From the NCBI GenBank assembly GCA_037015955.1, contig CP143548.1, positions 48,501 through 112,500 of the forward strand: 64,000 nt of DNA, in the 5' to 3' direction. This DNA comes from Lachnospiraceae bacterium JLR.KK008. GTDB lineage: Bacteria; Bacillota; Clostridia; Lachnospirales; Lachnospiraceae. The notes under the pieces were generated by a model that was not told the origin of the DNA, did no database searches, and saw only the letters and a list, made by a program, of their open reading frames with translations. Shown here one piece after another: positions 16,775-26,668 of the stretch; position 1 is the first letter of the stretch; the number at the start of each line of letters is the position of its first letter. The translations under genes and the position numbers were made by a program.

Positions 16775-18289
16775 GTGAAAGAGAAAGCCATATTGGAAAT
16801 GAGAAATATCAATAAATCATTTCCCGGCGTACGTGCGCTGCAAGGGGTGGATTTTACCTTGTGTGAAGGGGAAGTCCATGCTCTGATGGGAGAAAATGGT
16901 GCGGGAAAGTCGACGTTGATCAAAGTCCTCACCGGAGTTTACGGAAAGGATGAAGGTGAGATCTTCATCAAAGGGCATGACAAAGCAGTAGCAATCCATT
17001 CTCCTCAGGATGCGCAGAATCTGGGTATCAGTACCGTATATCAGGAGATCACGCTCTGTCCGAACCTTTCCGTTGCCGAAAATATGTACATAGGCCGGAC
17101 GAAAGGGCTCTGCCAGAACTGGAAAAAGATGAATACGGATGCCGACAGGATTTTGCAGTCACTGGATATTCCGGCGAAGGCAACACAGCAGCTTGCAAGC
17201 TGCTCGATCGCGATCCAGCAGATGGTTGCCATTGCCCGTGCGGTTGATATGGATTGTAAAGTACTGATTTTGGATGAACCGACTTCCTCGCTCGACGAAC
17301 AGGAAGTTGCAAAATTATTTGGTTTGATGAGAGATCTGAAGGCAAGGGGAGTCGGCATCATATTCGTCACTCATTTTCTGGATCAGGTGTACGAGATCTG
17401 TGATAAGATTACGGTCCTTCGCGATGGTAAACTTGTGGGCGAATATGAGATCAAAGATCTGCCGCGTCTGAAGCTGGTATCCAAGATGCTTGGCAAGGAA
17501 ATGGACGATATGTCTGACATCAAGGGTGAGCAGGCTGCCTACGACAATAAGGGTGCGACAGTGCCGGTACTGGAGGCGGAGCAGCTTGTCAGCGACGCGG
17601 GTATCAAACCGTTTAACTTCTATATTAATAAAGGCGAGGTAAACGGCTTCACAGGTCTTCTCGGTTCAGGACGAAGCGAGTGCGTGCGTGCGATCTTTGG
17701 CGCAGACAGAGTGCTTGGCGGAACCGTAAAGAAAAACGGAAAGACAATCAAAATCTCCAAACCGCTTGACGCAATGAAAAACGGGATCGCCTATCTGCCG
17801 GAAGACCGCAAGGTGGACGGTATTGTTGGGGACCTTTCCGTGCGGGAAAATCTGATCCTTGCCGCGCAGGTGCTTCGCGGATTCTTTAAACCGTTTACCA
17901 AGGCAGAGATGAGCAAGTTTGTAGATGAATATATCGATTTGCTCGACATCAAGACAGCGTCCCCGGAGACGCCGATTAAATCACTCTCCGGTGGCAACCA
18001 GCAGAAAGTAATCCTTGGGCGCTGGCTGCTGACGCATCCGGAATATCTGATCCTGGATGAACCTACGAGAGGAATTGATGTGGGAACAAAAGTTGATATT
18101 CAGAAACTTGTACTAAAGCTCGCCTCGGAAGGTATGAGCATCACCTTTATTTCTTCTGAGACAGATGAAATGCTCCGTACATGTTCCCGTCTGATCGTTA
18201 TGCGCGATCGTGGACAGGTAGGAGAACTTTCGGGCGATGAACTGAGTCAGAGTATGATCATGAGTACGATTGCCGGAGGTGACAGATAA
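16775..18289 (+). CDS. Sugar ABC transporter ATPase (YtfR/MglA type)
   Basis: GTG at 16775 is preferred because AGGGGG lies eight bases upstream; the ATG at 16769 is too close to that site and the frame further upstream runs through the attenuator. The 504-residue protein contains two ABC domains. The first has Walker A GENGAGKST near residue 39 and Walker B VLILDEPTSSLD. The second has a degenerate P-loop (GLLGSGRSE near 296), signature LSGGNQQK near 404 and LILDEPTRGID near 426. This asymmetric tandem layout is that of the monosaccharide importers RbsA, MglA and YtfR. The stop is two bases before the permease gene. Confidence 0.92.
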   Translation: MKEKAILEMRNINKSFPGVRALQGVDFTLCEGEVHALMGENGAGKSTLIKVLTGVYGKDEGEIFIKGHDKAVAIHSPQDAQNLGISTVYQEITLCPNLSVAENMYIGRTKGLCQNWKKMNTDADRILQSLDIPAKATQQLASCSIAIQQMVAIARAVDMDCKVLILDEPTSSLDEQEVAKLFGLMRDLKARGVGIIFVTHFLDQVYEICDKITVLRDGKLVGEYEIKDLPRLKLVSKMLGKEMDDMSDIKGEQAAYDNKGATVPVLEAEQLVSDAGIKPFNFYINKGEVNGFTGLLGSGRSECVRAIFGADRVLGGTVKKNGKTIKISKPLDAMKNGIAYLPEDRKVDGIVGDLSVRENLILAAQVLRGFFKPFTKAEMSKFVDEYIDLLDIKTASPETPIKSLSGGNQQKVILGRWLLTHPEYLILDEPTRGIDVGTKVDIQKLVLKLASEGMSITFISSETDEMLRTCSRLIVMRDRGQVGELSGDELSQSMIMSTIAGGDR

Positions 18290-18291
18290 GT

Positions 18292-19392
18292 ATGCAAACG
18301 AAAGAAAATAAAAAATCAGGGGCAATGGAGATGCTGAGCGGCCTTGTACGGAAACAGATCTTTATTCCGATCGCAGCCCTGTTGCTGCTGGGGATATTTA
18401 ACTTGATTGCCGATCCTTCTTTTTATAAAATATCATTTGGTTACAACAGTGTGGGAGATCCCGTTCTCTCAGGATATTTGATGACTATTCTCGATTATGG
18501 TTCGGAATTAGCGATTCTGGCGATTGGTATGACGCTCGTGACAGCGGCATCCGGCGGGCAGGACATCAGCGTGGGCGCAACAATGGCTATCGCTGGCAGT
18601 GTCGTGCTGCGTGTACTTTGCGGAACCAATTCACGTCCGGAAACACTTCAGGCACCGATTATCGTGGCATTTCTCGTTGCCTGTGTTGTCTCCATGCTGT
18701 TTGGAGCGTTTAATGGCGGACTTGTGGCATATCTCGGGATTCCGCCGATGGTAGCGACACTGATCCTTTTCACAGCAGGACGTTCTATTGCGGCGTGGAT
18801 CAATAACAATGAGCTGCCGATCGTCAGCGATGCGACCTTTACTTATTTCGGAGGATTTATCCCGGGGATTCCGATTCCGACTCCGTTTTTCATTGCCATG
18901 CTCTGCGTGGCCGCCATCGCGATTGTGCTGAAAATGACGAACCTGAGACTTTATATCCAGTCCGTAGGAATCAACGAGAGCTCTTCCCGGCTGAATGGTC
19001 TCAATCCGGAACTGATCAAGTTGTTGTCTTTTGTCATACTTGGTCTCTGTGTGGCGGTAGCCGGTTTTATCAAAGTGAGCCGTCTCTCTTCCATTAACTA
19101 TTCTGTCATTGCCAAGGATATTGAGATGGATGCCATTCTCGCGGTAGCGCTGGGCGGCAATTCTCTTGGCGGTGGTAAATTTAATATGACGGCGTCCATT
19201 CTTGGCGCTTATGTTATCCAGTTCCTGACGACGACACTCTATAAACTCAATGTACAGTCCGATGCACTTCCGGCATACAAGGCTGTCGTAGTCATTGTAC
19301 TGGTCGTATTGAGCGCGCCGATCGTGAGAGATTATCTCTCCGGCCTGTGGAAACAGCTTAAGGGAAAATCCAACGCAAAGGAGGTCGCTTAA
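18292..19392 (+). CDS. Sugar ABC transporter permease (YtfT-like)
   Basis: A 366-residue membrane protein of the RbsC/YtfT family, with the segments TAASGGQDISVGATMAIAG, FNGGLVAYLGIPPMVATLIL, coupling region YIQSVGINESSSRLNGLNPE and ILAVALGGNSLGGGKFNM. It forms one half of the pore; the second half is encoded immediately downstream. The start ATG at 18292 is 2 bases after the ATPase stop; GGAGG lies in the end of the ATPase gene at a suitable distance. Confidence 0.9.
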   Translation: MQTKENKKSGAMEMLSGLVRKQIFIPIAALLLLGIFNLIADPSFYKISFGYNSVGDPVLSGYLMTILDYGSELAILAIGMTLVTAASGGQDISVGATMAIAGSVVLRVLCGTNSRPETLQAPIIVAFLVACVVSMLFGAFNGGLVAYLGIPPMVATLILFTAGRSIAAWINNNELPIVSDATFTYFGGFIPGIPIPTPFFIAMLCVAAIAIVLKMTNLRLYIQSVGINESSSRLNGLNPELIKLLSFVILGLCVAVAGFIKVSRLSSINYSVIAKDIEMDAILAVALGGNSLGGGKFNMTASILGAYVIQFLTTTLYKLNVQSDALPAYKAVVVIVLVVLSAPIVRDYLSGLWKQLKGKSNAKEVA

Positions 19393-19393
19393 T

Positions 19394-20449
19394 ATGGCAG
19401 ACAAAGCATCAGGCGGAAACAACAGTTTCAGCGTTAAATTCAAAAATATGAGCGATACCAATCTACTGCTGACGATCACGGTCGTGGTCTTCTTCCTCAT
19501 GTATATTGGGGCGATCGTATTTCAGGGGAAAGGATTCTTAAAGCCGCAGACTTTTATGAACATTCTCAACGCCAATGCGGCGCTGATTATTACTTCCTGT
19601 GGTATGAGTCTTGTCATGATCACAGGCGGCATTGACATTTCCGTAGGCGGCGTGGCTGCGCTTGTCAGCATGTGCTGCGCCGTATATCTGGATTTTAAGG
19701 GCGGCAGTGTGTTCGGGGCGATCCTGATCGCCATCGGCATTGGCCTTGCCTATGGCCTTGTACAGGGGTTCCTCGTCGCTTATCTGGAGATCCAGCCGTT
19801 TATTGTATCACTGGCAGGGATGTTCTTTGCCCGCGGCATGACGACGATCGTCAACACCAATCCGTTTAACGTGGAGAATGAGGCGTTTGTAGCGATCAAA
19901 GATACACGTGTACAGATCCCGGGGCTTGGCTCTGTCAATAAGATCGGGAAATATGTGCCGGCCTATATTGAAATCGGAGTCATTGTGGCACTGCTCATCG
20001 TCATCATATTGTTCTGTCTGCTGCGGTGGACGAGAACGGGCCGGGCGTTTTATGCCGTAGGCGGCAACAGTCAGAGCGCCCTGATGCTCGGTATCAATGT
20101 AAAACGGACGCGGTTTCTGTCTCATATGATTTGCAGTTTCCTCGCCGGAGTCGGCGGATTTGTCTATTTCCTTCATGTCGGCTCGGGTTCGCCGTCTCAT
20201 GCCGCCGGTATGGAAATGAACGCGATTGCTTCCTCGATCATCGGCGGTACGATGTTGACCGGCGGTGTCGGCAACATCATCGGTTCCTTCTTTGGAGTAC
20301 TTTCCCTGAGTACGATCCAGAATATCGTATCATCCGCCGGGCTTGACAAGGCATGGTGGACGGGGATCACGGTTGCAGCCATGCTTTGTCTGTTCCTTGT
20401 GATTCAGAGTGTGATCATGGTGCGTAAAAAGAGAGCTTTGGGCAAATAA
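19394..20449 (+). CDS. Sugar ABC transporter permease (YjfF-like)
   Basis: A 351-residue membrane protein resembling E. coli YjfF, the partner of YtfT. Characteristic segments are MVMITGGIDISVGGVAALVSM-like text (LVMITGGIDISVGGVAAL), GFLVAYLEIQPFIVSLAGMF, FYAVGGNSQSALMLGINVKR and IIGGTMLTGGVGNIIG. The two different permeases, a tandem ATPase and a YtfQ-type binding protein together define a galactofuranose/pentose-class importer; the substrate here is not proven. An ORF-internal AAAGGAGG before the ATG couples it to the upstream permease. Confidence 0.9.
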   Translation: MADKASGGNNSFSVKFKNMSDTNLLLTITVVVFFLMYIGAIVFQGKGFLKPQTFMNILNANAALIITSCGMSLVMITGGIDISVGGVAALVSMCCAVYLDFKGGSVFGAILIAIGIGLAYGLVQGFLVAYLEIQPFIVSLAGMFFARGMTTIVNTNPFNVENEAFVAIKDTRVQIPGLGSVNKIGKYVPAYIEIGVIVALLIVIILFCLLRWTRTGRAFYAVGGNSQSALMLGINVKRTRFLSHMICSFLAGVGGFVYFLHVGSGSPSHAAGMEMNAIASSIIGGTMLTGGVGNIIGSFFGVLSLSTIQNIVSSAGLDKAWWTGITVAAMLCLFLVIQSVIMVRKKRALGK

Positions 20450-20764
20450 TATAAAATGACAAAAAGGTGGTCAATAAGGTCTGCCTCACATAAGAACAAT
20501 AACAAAACTACCGTTCAGAGCATAGCGAAAGGGTAGCAGTCATTATGATTGCTGCTCTTTTGCTGTAGCTATGACCATATATTTCCACTGCGTAGCAAGT
20601 GACTAAAGAAAATGAAAGAAAGACGGCCGTGATACAGCCGGATGTGATTTAACTAATCGACAAAAAGGTTTCCTAATTAAACTTGATTTTCTCAGAGCAT
20701 TCATTTAGAATAGATTTCACAGGCCGAAAAAAACTTGACTATAAAAATAAGGAGGCAAACTTTT
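20450..20764. other. 315-base intergenic region with a weak terminator and a promoter
   Basis: No gene was found. A short stem AGCAGTCA/TGATTGCT (20535-20553, one G-T pair) followed by GCTCTTTT may end the ABC transporter transcript. The right side carries the promoter of the signalling genes. The rest shows no recognisable RNA, repeat or mobile element. Confidence 0.6.
20683..20711 (+). promoter_or_regulatory. Promoter of the receiver/hybrid-kinase genes
   Basis: TTGATT (20683-20688), 17-base spacer, TAGAAT (20706-20711), 54 bases before the start codon. Confidence 0.65.
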
Positions 20765-21136
20765 ATGCAGAATATGCAGAAACGCGTTTTGGTGGTGGAC
20801 GATGACGATATGAATCTGATGAGGACGAAGAAGATCCTCGGGAAAGAATATGACGTATTTTTAGCCAGATCAGGGGCTGAGGCGCTGAAAACGCTGAGGC
20901 GTGAGCAGATGGATCTGGTTCTGTTGGATATTGAAATGCCAAGGATGGATGGATTTGAAACTTTTGAGCGTATGAAGGAGTTTGCGGATGAGACGCCTGT
21001 AATCTTTTTGACTGCCTCAGGACTGGAAGATGATGTGGTCAATGCAATTCGGCTGGGCGCGGTGAATTACCTGAAAAAGCCGTTCCCTCCGCAGGAGTTG
21101 CTAAGCAGAGTGGCGCGGGAGTTTGAGAAGAAATGA
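20765..21136 (+). CDS. Single-domain response regulator (CheY-like)
   Basis: The ATG at 20765 has AAGGAGG nine bases upstream; a TTG at 20735 lies before that site and was rejected. The 123-residue protein is a bare receiver: VLVVDDDDMNLMRT at the N-terminus with the acidic pair, phospho-acceptor Asp55 in LVLLDIEMPRMDGF, Thr in IFLTAS and Lys in YLKKPFPP. There is no output domain. The gene overlaps the following hybrid kinase gene by 4 bases (ATGA), so it is probably the phosphate shuttle partner of that kinase. Confidence 0.9.
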   Translation: MQNMQKRVLVVDDDDMNLMRTKKILGKEYDVFLARSGAEALKTLRREQMDLVLLDIEMPRMDGFETFERMKEFADETPVIFLTASGLEDDVVNAIRLGAVNYLKKPFPPQELLSRVAREFEKK

Positions 21137-23697
21137 GGACGGCAGAACAGACGGGCAGGTATCTTTTGCTGGCTGTTATCACCACAGTATTCAGCGGGAT
21201 GCTGAGCCTGATTACAGTTGTGATGGCGTGGGAGCTCTGGACAATTCCTCTGATGTTGACCAGCTGCTTTTGCATCTGGCTGCTGCACATAGGGAAGATA
21301 GGTTCGGAAAAATTTTATGAAAATATTTGCGCTGGCCTGATGCTGCTGGAATTCTTTTTCTTTGGCGTACACGAGACCAGCCTTTTTGATATACCGGCTG
21401 TAGCCTGCATTACGATTCTTGTGTTGTTTATGCTGAATAAAAATTGGATCCTGCATGTGCTCCGGGCGCTCTATATATTAGTGCTGCTGTACCATGTAAT
21501 AATTCTGCATACTATTTCTTACAGCATCGAATTCCAGAATGCTTTTCGCCTGTTACTGGGCGCTGTTATAATCTTTGGCGGGGCGGCACTGGCGGGATAC
21601 TGGATCAAACAGCGCCGCATCCAGCGGAAATGGTACGATCGTGTGTTTAATGAACTGGAAACGACCAGCAAACAAAACGCTGTCCTTTTATCCAATGTGT
21701 CCCATGAGCTGCGCACGCCGATCAATATGGTAATCGGGATCAGCGAGGTGGCGCTTGGAAAAGAACTTTCCCAGGATATTCGGGAGGATATGAGAGCCAT
21801 TAAGCTGGCTGGGAAACGTCTGTCCAACCAGATCAACAATATGCTGGACTATACGGAGATCGTAGAGGGTACGCTGACTCCGGCCAGGGAAGAGTATATG
21901 ATTACCTCGGTATTAAACGATGTAATCACAATGACTGCGCTGCAGAGTAATCGGCAACATCTGGAGATCGTGTTTGATATAGATCCAAAAGTGCCCGCGG
22001 TTCTTGTGGGAGACGCGGAGAAAATTTCCCATGTACTCAAAATTTTGGTGGAAAATTCTATCAAATTTACGGAAGAGGGCGGCGTAAACATTCGTATTGG
22101 CTACCGGCCGGAAAGTTATGGAATTAATTTGCTTATAGACATCTGCGATACGGGCATCGGCATGACAGATTCCCAGATGCGGCAAATGTACGATGATTTT
22201 TATCAGGCGGATTCCGGAAGCAGCCGCTTTGTAGGCGGGCTTGGGCTTGGACTGCCTATCGCCCGGGGGCTTTTGAATGCTATGGGCGGATTTGTCCATT
22301 TTGACAGCAAGCGACAGCAGGGTCTGCACGCTCATATTGCGATTCCACAGGGTGTGGCAGATAAGCGGCCGTGCATTGTACTTAATCACGCAGACGAGAC
22401 GTGCGTTGCGTGCTATTTCAGGCCGGAGCGCTACAGCTGTGACGAGGTGAGAGGGTATTATGACAATCTGATTTTCAATTTGTTGAACGGGCTTGGCATC
22501 AATGGCTATCAGACGCATAATTTTGAGGGCCTGCTCAAGCTGCAGCACAGTCACAATTTGACCCATGTGTTCATCGCGCAGTCAGAATATGAAGAAAATC
22601 AGCCATACTATGAAGAGCTGGCGGATACGCTGCAGGTTGTTGTCATTGCAGATAAGGAGTTCGCTTTAGACAGTGAGAGTAAGCTGCATATTATACATAA
22701 ACCTTTCTCAGCGTTATCTGTTGCCAATCTGATGAACGGGGAGATGGGGGCTCGCGGGTTTGCAGAGGCTCAGGCCACAGGAAAGAAACCCTTTACCTGC
22801 AAAGGCGTACGCGCGTTGGCGGTGGACGACGAGGAGATGAATCTGGTGGTGGCCAAAGGCGTACTTGGGAGCTATGGGATCGAGGTGGATACGTGTCTGA
22901 GCGGCCGGGAGGCTGTGGAGCAGTGTGACAGCGTTTCTTATGATATTATCTTCCTGGACCATATGATGCCGGGATTTGATGGCGTACAGACTTTGAAAAA
23001 GATACGGGAACTTCGCAGCGGTGCTTATCAGGATTTGCCAATCATTGCACTGACTGCAAATACCGTCAGCGGTGCACGTGAAATGTTCCGCAGCGAAGGA
23101 TTCACAGAATTTGTCCCCAAGCCTATTGAACGCACTGTTTTGGAACGGGTACTGAGAAGAGTGCTTCCGAAACGCTTTATTGAGTATGGGGAAACATATG
23201 CACAGAAGAACATGCCTGAGAACAGCATGGCTGCCGATTCGGATGCGAAACAGCAGGAAATGTCCGATCAGGCACCGGAGCCGGTGGAACAGTCGGAAGC
23301 TGTGGAGGCAGCTTATTCTGCGAAACCATCTGTGGATAAGCCGTCAGACCCCTATGAGCGGTTGGCTCAGGCCGGCATTAATGTGGAACTGGGGCTGAAT
23401 TATTGCGGCGAAGACAGGGAATTTTTCCAGGAGATGCTACAGATGTTCCATGAACAGAGTGAAACCAAAAAGGCGGAGATTGTATCTCTGTATGAGAATG
23501 CCAACTGGGCGGATTACACGGTAAAGGTTCATGCACTCAAGGGCACATCGCTGACCATCGGCGCGGAAGCCCTTTCCGCACAGGCCAAAGAACTGGAACT
23601 TGCGGGGAAACGCGGCGATGTGGACTTTATTCGGGAGCATCACGCCGCGCTGATGTGTGCGTATGATGAAATTTGTGCACAAATCGCCGGGATATAA
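21133..23697 (+). CDS. Hybrid sensor histidine kinase with receiver and HPt domains
   Basis: An 854-residue protein. Residues about 10-155 hold several membrane helices with little extracellular loop. The dimerisation/phosphoacceptor motif NVSHELRTPINMVIG has His191, followed by a HATPase domain ([34 protein letters not shown]). Residues about 410-540 look like a pseudo-receiver lacking the Asp but keeping a HKPFSAL-type end. A true receiver has Asp609 in IIFLDHMMPGFDG, and a C-terminal HPt domain has His800 in VHALKGTSLTIGA. The stacked domains form an internal phosphorelay. It has no DNA-binding output; the adjacent single-domain receiver is the likely partner. Confidence 0.92.
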   Translation: MRTAEQTGRYLLLAVITTVFSGMLSLITVVMAWELWTIPLMLTSCFCIWLLHIGKIGSEKFYENICAGLMLLEFFFFGVHETSLFDIPAVACITILVLFMLNKNWILHVLRALYILVLLYHVIILHTISYSIEFQNAFRLLLGAVIIFGGAALAGYWIKQRRIQRKWYDRVFNELETTSKQNAVLLSNVSHELRTPINMVIGISEVALGKELSQDIREDMRAIKLAGKRLSNQINNMLDYTEIVEGTLTPAREEYMITSVLNDVITMTALQSNRQHLEIVFDIDPKVPAVLVGDAEKISHVLKILVENSIKFTEEGGVNIRIGYRPESYGINLLIDICDTGIGMTDSQMRQMYDDFYQADSGSSRFVGGLGLGLPIARGLLNAMGGFVHFDSKRQQGLHAHIAIPQGVADKRPCIVLNHADETCVACYFRPERYSCDEVRGYYDNLIFNLLNGLGINGYQTHNFEGLLKLQHSHNLTHVFIAQSEYEENQPYYEELADTLQVVVIADKEFALDSESKLHIIHKPFSALSVANLMNGEMGARGFAEAQATGKKPFTCKGVRALAVDDEEMNLVVAKGVLGSYGIEVDTCLSGREAVEQCDSVSYDIIFLDHMMPGFDGVQTLKKIRELRSGAYQDLPIIALTANTVSGAREMFRSEGFTEFVPKPIERTVLERVLRRVLPKRFIEYGETYAQKNMPENSMAADSDAKQQEMSDQAPEPVEQSEAVEAAYSAKPSVDKPSDPYERLAQAGINVELGLNYCGEDREFFQEMLQMFHEQSETKKAEIVSLYENANWADYTVKVHALKGTSLTIGAEALSAQAKELELAGKRGDVDFIREHHAALMCAYDEICAQIAGI

Positions 23698-23807
23698 CCG
23701 GGTTCGGCGGTTTTTCTTATCGTTTAGGAAATTCCGATACGATAAAAGTCAAAATGCGCAGCTTGCGGAGTGGAAACTGCTGCCGAAGTAGTCCGCTCGC
23801 GCGCGGC

Positions 23808-23834
23808 GAAGCGCGTATGTGCGCTTCTTTTTTT
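23808..23834 (+). terminator. Intrinsic terminator between the two hybrid kinase genes
   Basis: Perfect GAAGCGC/GCGCTTC stem with a 6-base loop followed by seven T residues. It ends about 30 bases before the second kinase start, so that gene may depend on read-through or an unrecognised promoter. Confidence 0.85.
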
Positions 23835-23863
23835 AGATTTATTTTGGAAGGAGTGGAGTTTGC

Positions 23864-26566
23864 GTGATAAGAAAATGGTTTGACATCATCTCTGACCACA
23901 AGATCAGCCTGCACGAACGTATGTTTCGCATCGTGACTGTGATCTGTATGATTGCATTGATATTTACTTTGCCTATGGGCAGGAGCATCGTAAATATTTT
24001 GCTTCTGGTAATGAGTCTGGCATTTATTGCGGTAATCGTGCGGCTTAGCATTCGAAAAGGATGTGTCCAAACGGGGGCTACGGCGATTGTGGTGCTATTG
24101 CTTGCGCTGTTTCCGTTCACATTTTTCAGCGCGGGGGGATTTTACAGCGGGGTGCCGGAGTGGTTTGTACTCTGCTTTATCTATGTCTGTATTACCTTGC
24201 ATGGAAGACGTATGATTACATTTTTTGGGCTGTGCACGGCGGAAACGCTGCTCTGTTATGGCATTGCCTATTACTTTCCGGAATTGGCCAACCTGAACAG
24301 CCAGCAGCGTTCGTTTTTTGATTCTGCCTTATCTATGGTTATGGTTGGGCTGCTTACCAGTGTGCTGCTCATGTTCCTGAACCGGATGTATGAGGAAGAA
24401 AACGCCCTCACCCAGCAGCAGAAAAAGGAGATTGAGGAGCTGAATCAGGCGGAGAACCATTTCTTTTCCAGCATGAGCCATGAGATCCGCACCCCTATCA
24501 ATACGATCATAGGGCTGAATGAGATTACACTTCGGGGCGATATTCCGCCGGAAGTGGCGGAGAACGCCAGGAATATTCAGGGAGCCAGCAAACTGTTGCT
24601 TATGCTGATTAACGATATTCTGGACATATCCAAAATCAAGTCCGGAAAGATGGAGATTATCAATACCTCCTATGAGACAGGGACGCTTTTTTCCGAGATT
24701 GTCAATATGATCTGGATCAAGGCGAAGGAGAAGGGGCTGGAATTTAAGCTCCATATAGATCCGTCTATTCCAAGTATGCTCTGCGGAGATGAGATGCGGA
24801 TCAAGCAGATTCTGATTAACCTGCTGAATAATGCGGTGAAGTACACCAGCGAGGGTTCTGTCACTCTCTCCGTCCGCTGTGAGCGTATAGGGGTCAACCG
24901 GGTGCAGGTCTGGTATGCTGTGGAAGATACCGGACAAGGGGTGAAAAAGGAGAACATTCCCTATTTATTTAACGCGTTCCGACGGGTGGATGAAGAGAAA
25001 AACCGCCATATTGAGGGAACCGGGCTGGGACTGAGCATTGTCCAACAGCTGGTGGAACTGATGGGCGGTGAGATCAGCGTGAACAGCATCTACACCAAAG
25101 GTTCAAAATTTGTTGTTACCCTGGAGCAGGACATCGTGGATGAGAAAGAGCTGGGAGCCTTTACGCTGTCTTCCCGGGCAAAGATTCATGACGAGGGAGT
25201 GTACCAGCAAAGTTTTGAGGCACCGGGCGCGCATATCCTGGTGGTAGATGACAATGAGATGAACCTGATGGTGGTGACCAAGCTGCTGTCGGAGACAAAG
25301 ATTCAGATCGACACCGCATCCAGTGGACTGGAGTGCCTGAAGCTGACTCAAAACCATCATTATGACTGTATCCTCATGGATCATTTGATGCCGGAAATGG
25401 ATGGAATTCAGTGTCTTCATGCACTGCGGGTGCAGCCGGGAGGTCTGTGTCAGGACGCGCCGGTAGTAGCTCTGACGGCCAATGCAGGCAGTGATAACCA
25501 GATGCTTTACCGAAAGGAAGGATTCAGCGGCTATCTGGCCAAGCCGGTCAGCGGCGCCCTGCTGGAGGCAGCCGTACTGAATATTCTGCCCAAAGAGCTG
25601 GTGATGCGGTATGGGGAGGATGTTGGTCAGTCGGACCTGGAAAAGGACATTTTAATTTTTGACCAGGCGCAGCGGCGTTCTTATCTGATTACAACGGACA
25701 GTGTGTGCGATCTTCCGGAATCGCTCAGAAAGGAGTACGGTATTTCTGTCTGTCCCTATTATGTCTGTACGGAGGAAGGCCGTTTCCTGGATGGACGGGA
25801 ACTGAGATCGGATGAACTGCTGGCTCACATTGCCAAGGGTGGGACAGGATATTCCCAGCCTCCTGATGTGGAAGACTATGAGCGGTTCTTTGCGGAGAAA
25901 CTGACAGAGGTGCAGAACGTGATCCATATCTCAATGGCAAAGCACGTCAGTGAAGGGTATCATAACGCTGCTGAGGCGGCGAGATCCTTTGATAATGTCA
26001 CTGTAATAGATTCCGGCCACCTCTCCAGCGGCATGGGGCTGGCGGTATTGTATGCAGCTCATTTGGCGGAACATCACGCCGGAAAGGCGGAGATTGTCGC
26101 ATCGGTGAAACGGCTGGAACACTTTATTTCTTCTGCTTTCATCATAGATAATACCCATATGATGTGCCAGGCCGGACGAATTCCGAAACGGATACAGGTG
26201 CTTTGCGATGCGTTATTCCTGCATCCGGTCCTTGTGCTGAAAAAAAGCAAAATGGTGGTAGGCAGTATGGAAGTAGGCGGTTTCACCCGTATTGCCAGAA
26301 GATATATCAGGAAAGTGTTACAGGAGACCAGAACGATCGACAGGCGTATCCTGTTTATCACATATTCCGGTCTGGATGCGGAAAAGCTCCAATATATTCA
26401 GAACCTTGTAAAACAGTACTGTCCCTTCGAGCGGGTTTATCTGCAAAAAGCATCTTCCGCTATTGCAAGCAACTGCGGTGCGGGCTCATTCGGTTTGCTG
26501 TTTATGCGGAAAGATGATGCGGCTACATTTGCTGTCAGGACGGACAATCAGGATGGAGCAGCATAA
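23864..26566 (+). CDS. Hybrid histidine kinase-receiver fused to a C-terminal DegV (fatty acid-binding) domain
   Basis: A GTG start with GGAG five bases upstream gives 900 residues. Residues about 20-180 contain several membrane helices. Then come a coiled linker, the kinase motif SSMSHEIRTPINTIIG with His206, and a HATPase domain (INLLNNAVKYTSEG, EDTGQGV, GTGLGLSIV). The receiver at about residues 460-580 has Asp506 in CILMDHLMPEMDG. From about residue 605 to 895 the chain is a complete DegV domain: YLITTDSVCDLPESL, YSQPPDVEDYERFF, VTVIDSGHLSSGMG, MCQAGRIPKR, HPVLVLKKSKMVV and a C-terminal CGAGSFGLLFM. DegV/FakB proteins bind fatty acids, so the fusion suggests lipid-linked signalling; which end is input is not known. 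Confidence 0.9.
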   Translation: MIRKWFDIISDHKISLHERMFRIVTVICMIALIFTLPMGRSIVNILLLVMSLAFIAVIVRLSIRKGCVQTGATAIVVLLLALFPFTFFSAGGFYSGVPEWFVLCFIYVCITLHGRRMITFFGLCTAETLLCYGIAYYFPELANLNSQQRSFFDSALSMVMVGLLTSVLLMFLNRMYEEENALTQQQKKEIEELNQAENHFFSSMSHEIRTPINTIIGLNEITLRGDIPPEVAENARNIQGASKLLLMLINDILDISKIKSGKMEIINTSYETGTLFSEIVNMIWIKAKEKGLEFKLHIDPSIPSMLCGDEMRIKQILINLLNNAVKYTSEGSVTLSVRCERIGVNRVQVWYAVEDTGQGVKKENIPYLFNAFRRVDEEKNRHIEGTGLGLSIVQQLVELMGGEISVNSIYTKGSKFVVTLEQDIVDEKELGAFTLSSRAKIHDEGVYQQSFEAPGAHILVVDDNEMNLMVVTKLLSETKIQIDTASSGLECLKLTQNHHYDCILMDHLMPEMDGIQCLHALRVQPGGLCQDAPVVALTANAGSDNQMLYRKEGFSGYLAKPVSGALLEAAVLNILPKELVMRYGEDVGQSDLEKDILIFDQAQRRSYLITTDSVCDLPESLRKEYGISVCPYYVCTEEGRFLDGRELRSDELLAHIAKGGTGYSQPPDVEDYERFFAEKLTEVQNVIHISMAKHVSEGYHNAAEAARSFDNVTVIDSGHLSSGMGLAVLYAAHLAEHHAGKAEIVASVKRLEHFISSAFIIDNTHMMCQAGRIPKRIQVLCDALFLHPVLVLKKSKMVVGSMEVGGFTRIARRYIRKVLQETRTIDRRILFITYSGLDAEKLQYIQNLVKQYCPFERVYLQKASSAIASNCGAGSFGLLFMRKDDAATFAVRTDNQDGAA

Positions 26567-26668
26567 TCAGGCGATCCGTTCGTTTTGGAGTATGATAATC
26601 ATGCAGTACTCGGAATGGTCTGGCAACGAAGGTCAGGCCAGACAGCTCTTTTTTATCTATTGCAGATG

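Noticed and set aside
20450..20764. Mobile element remnant in the gap before the signalling genes
   Set aside because: No terminal repeats, transposase fragments or target duplications are visible.
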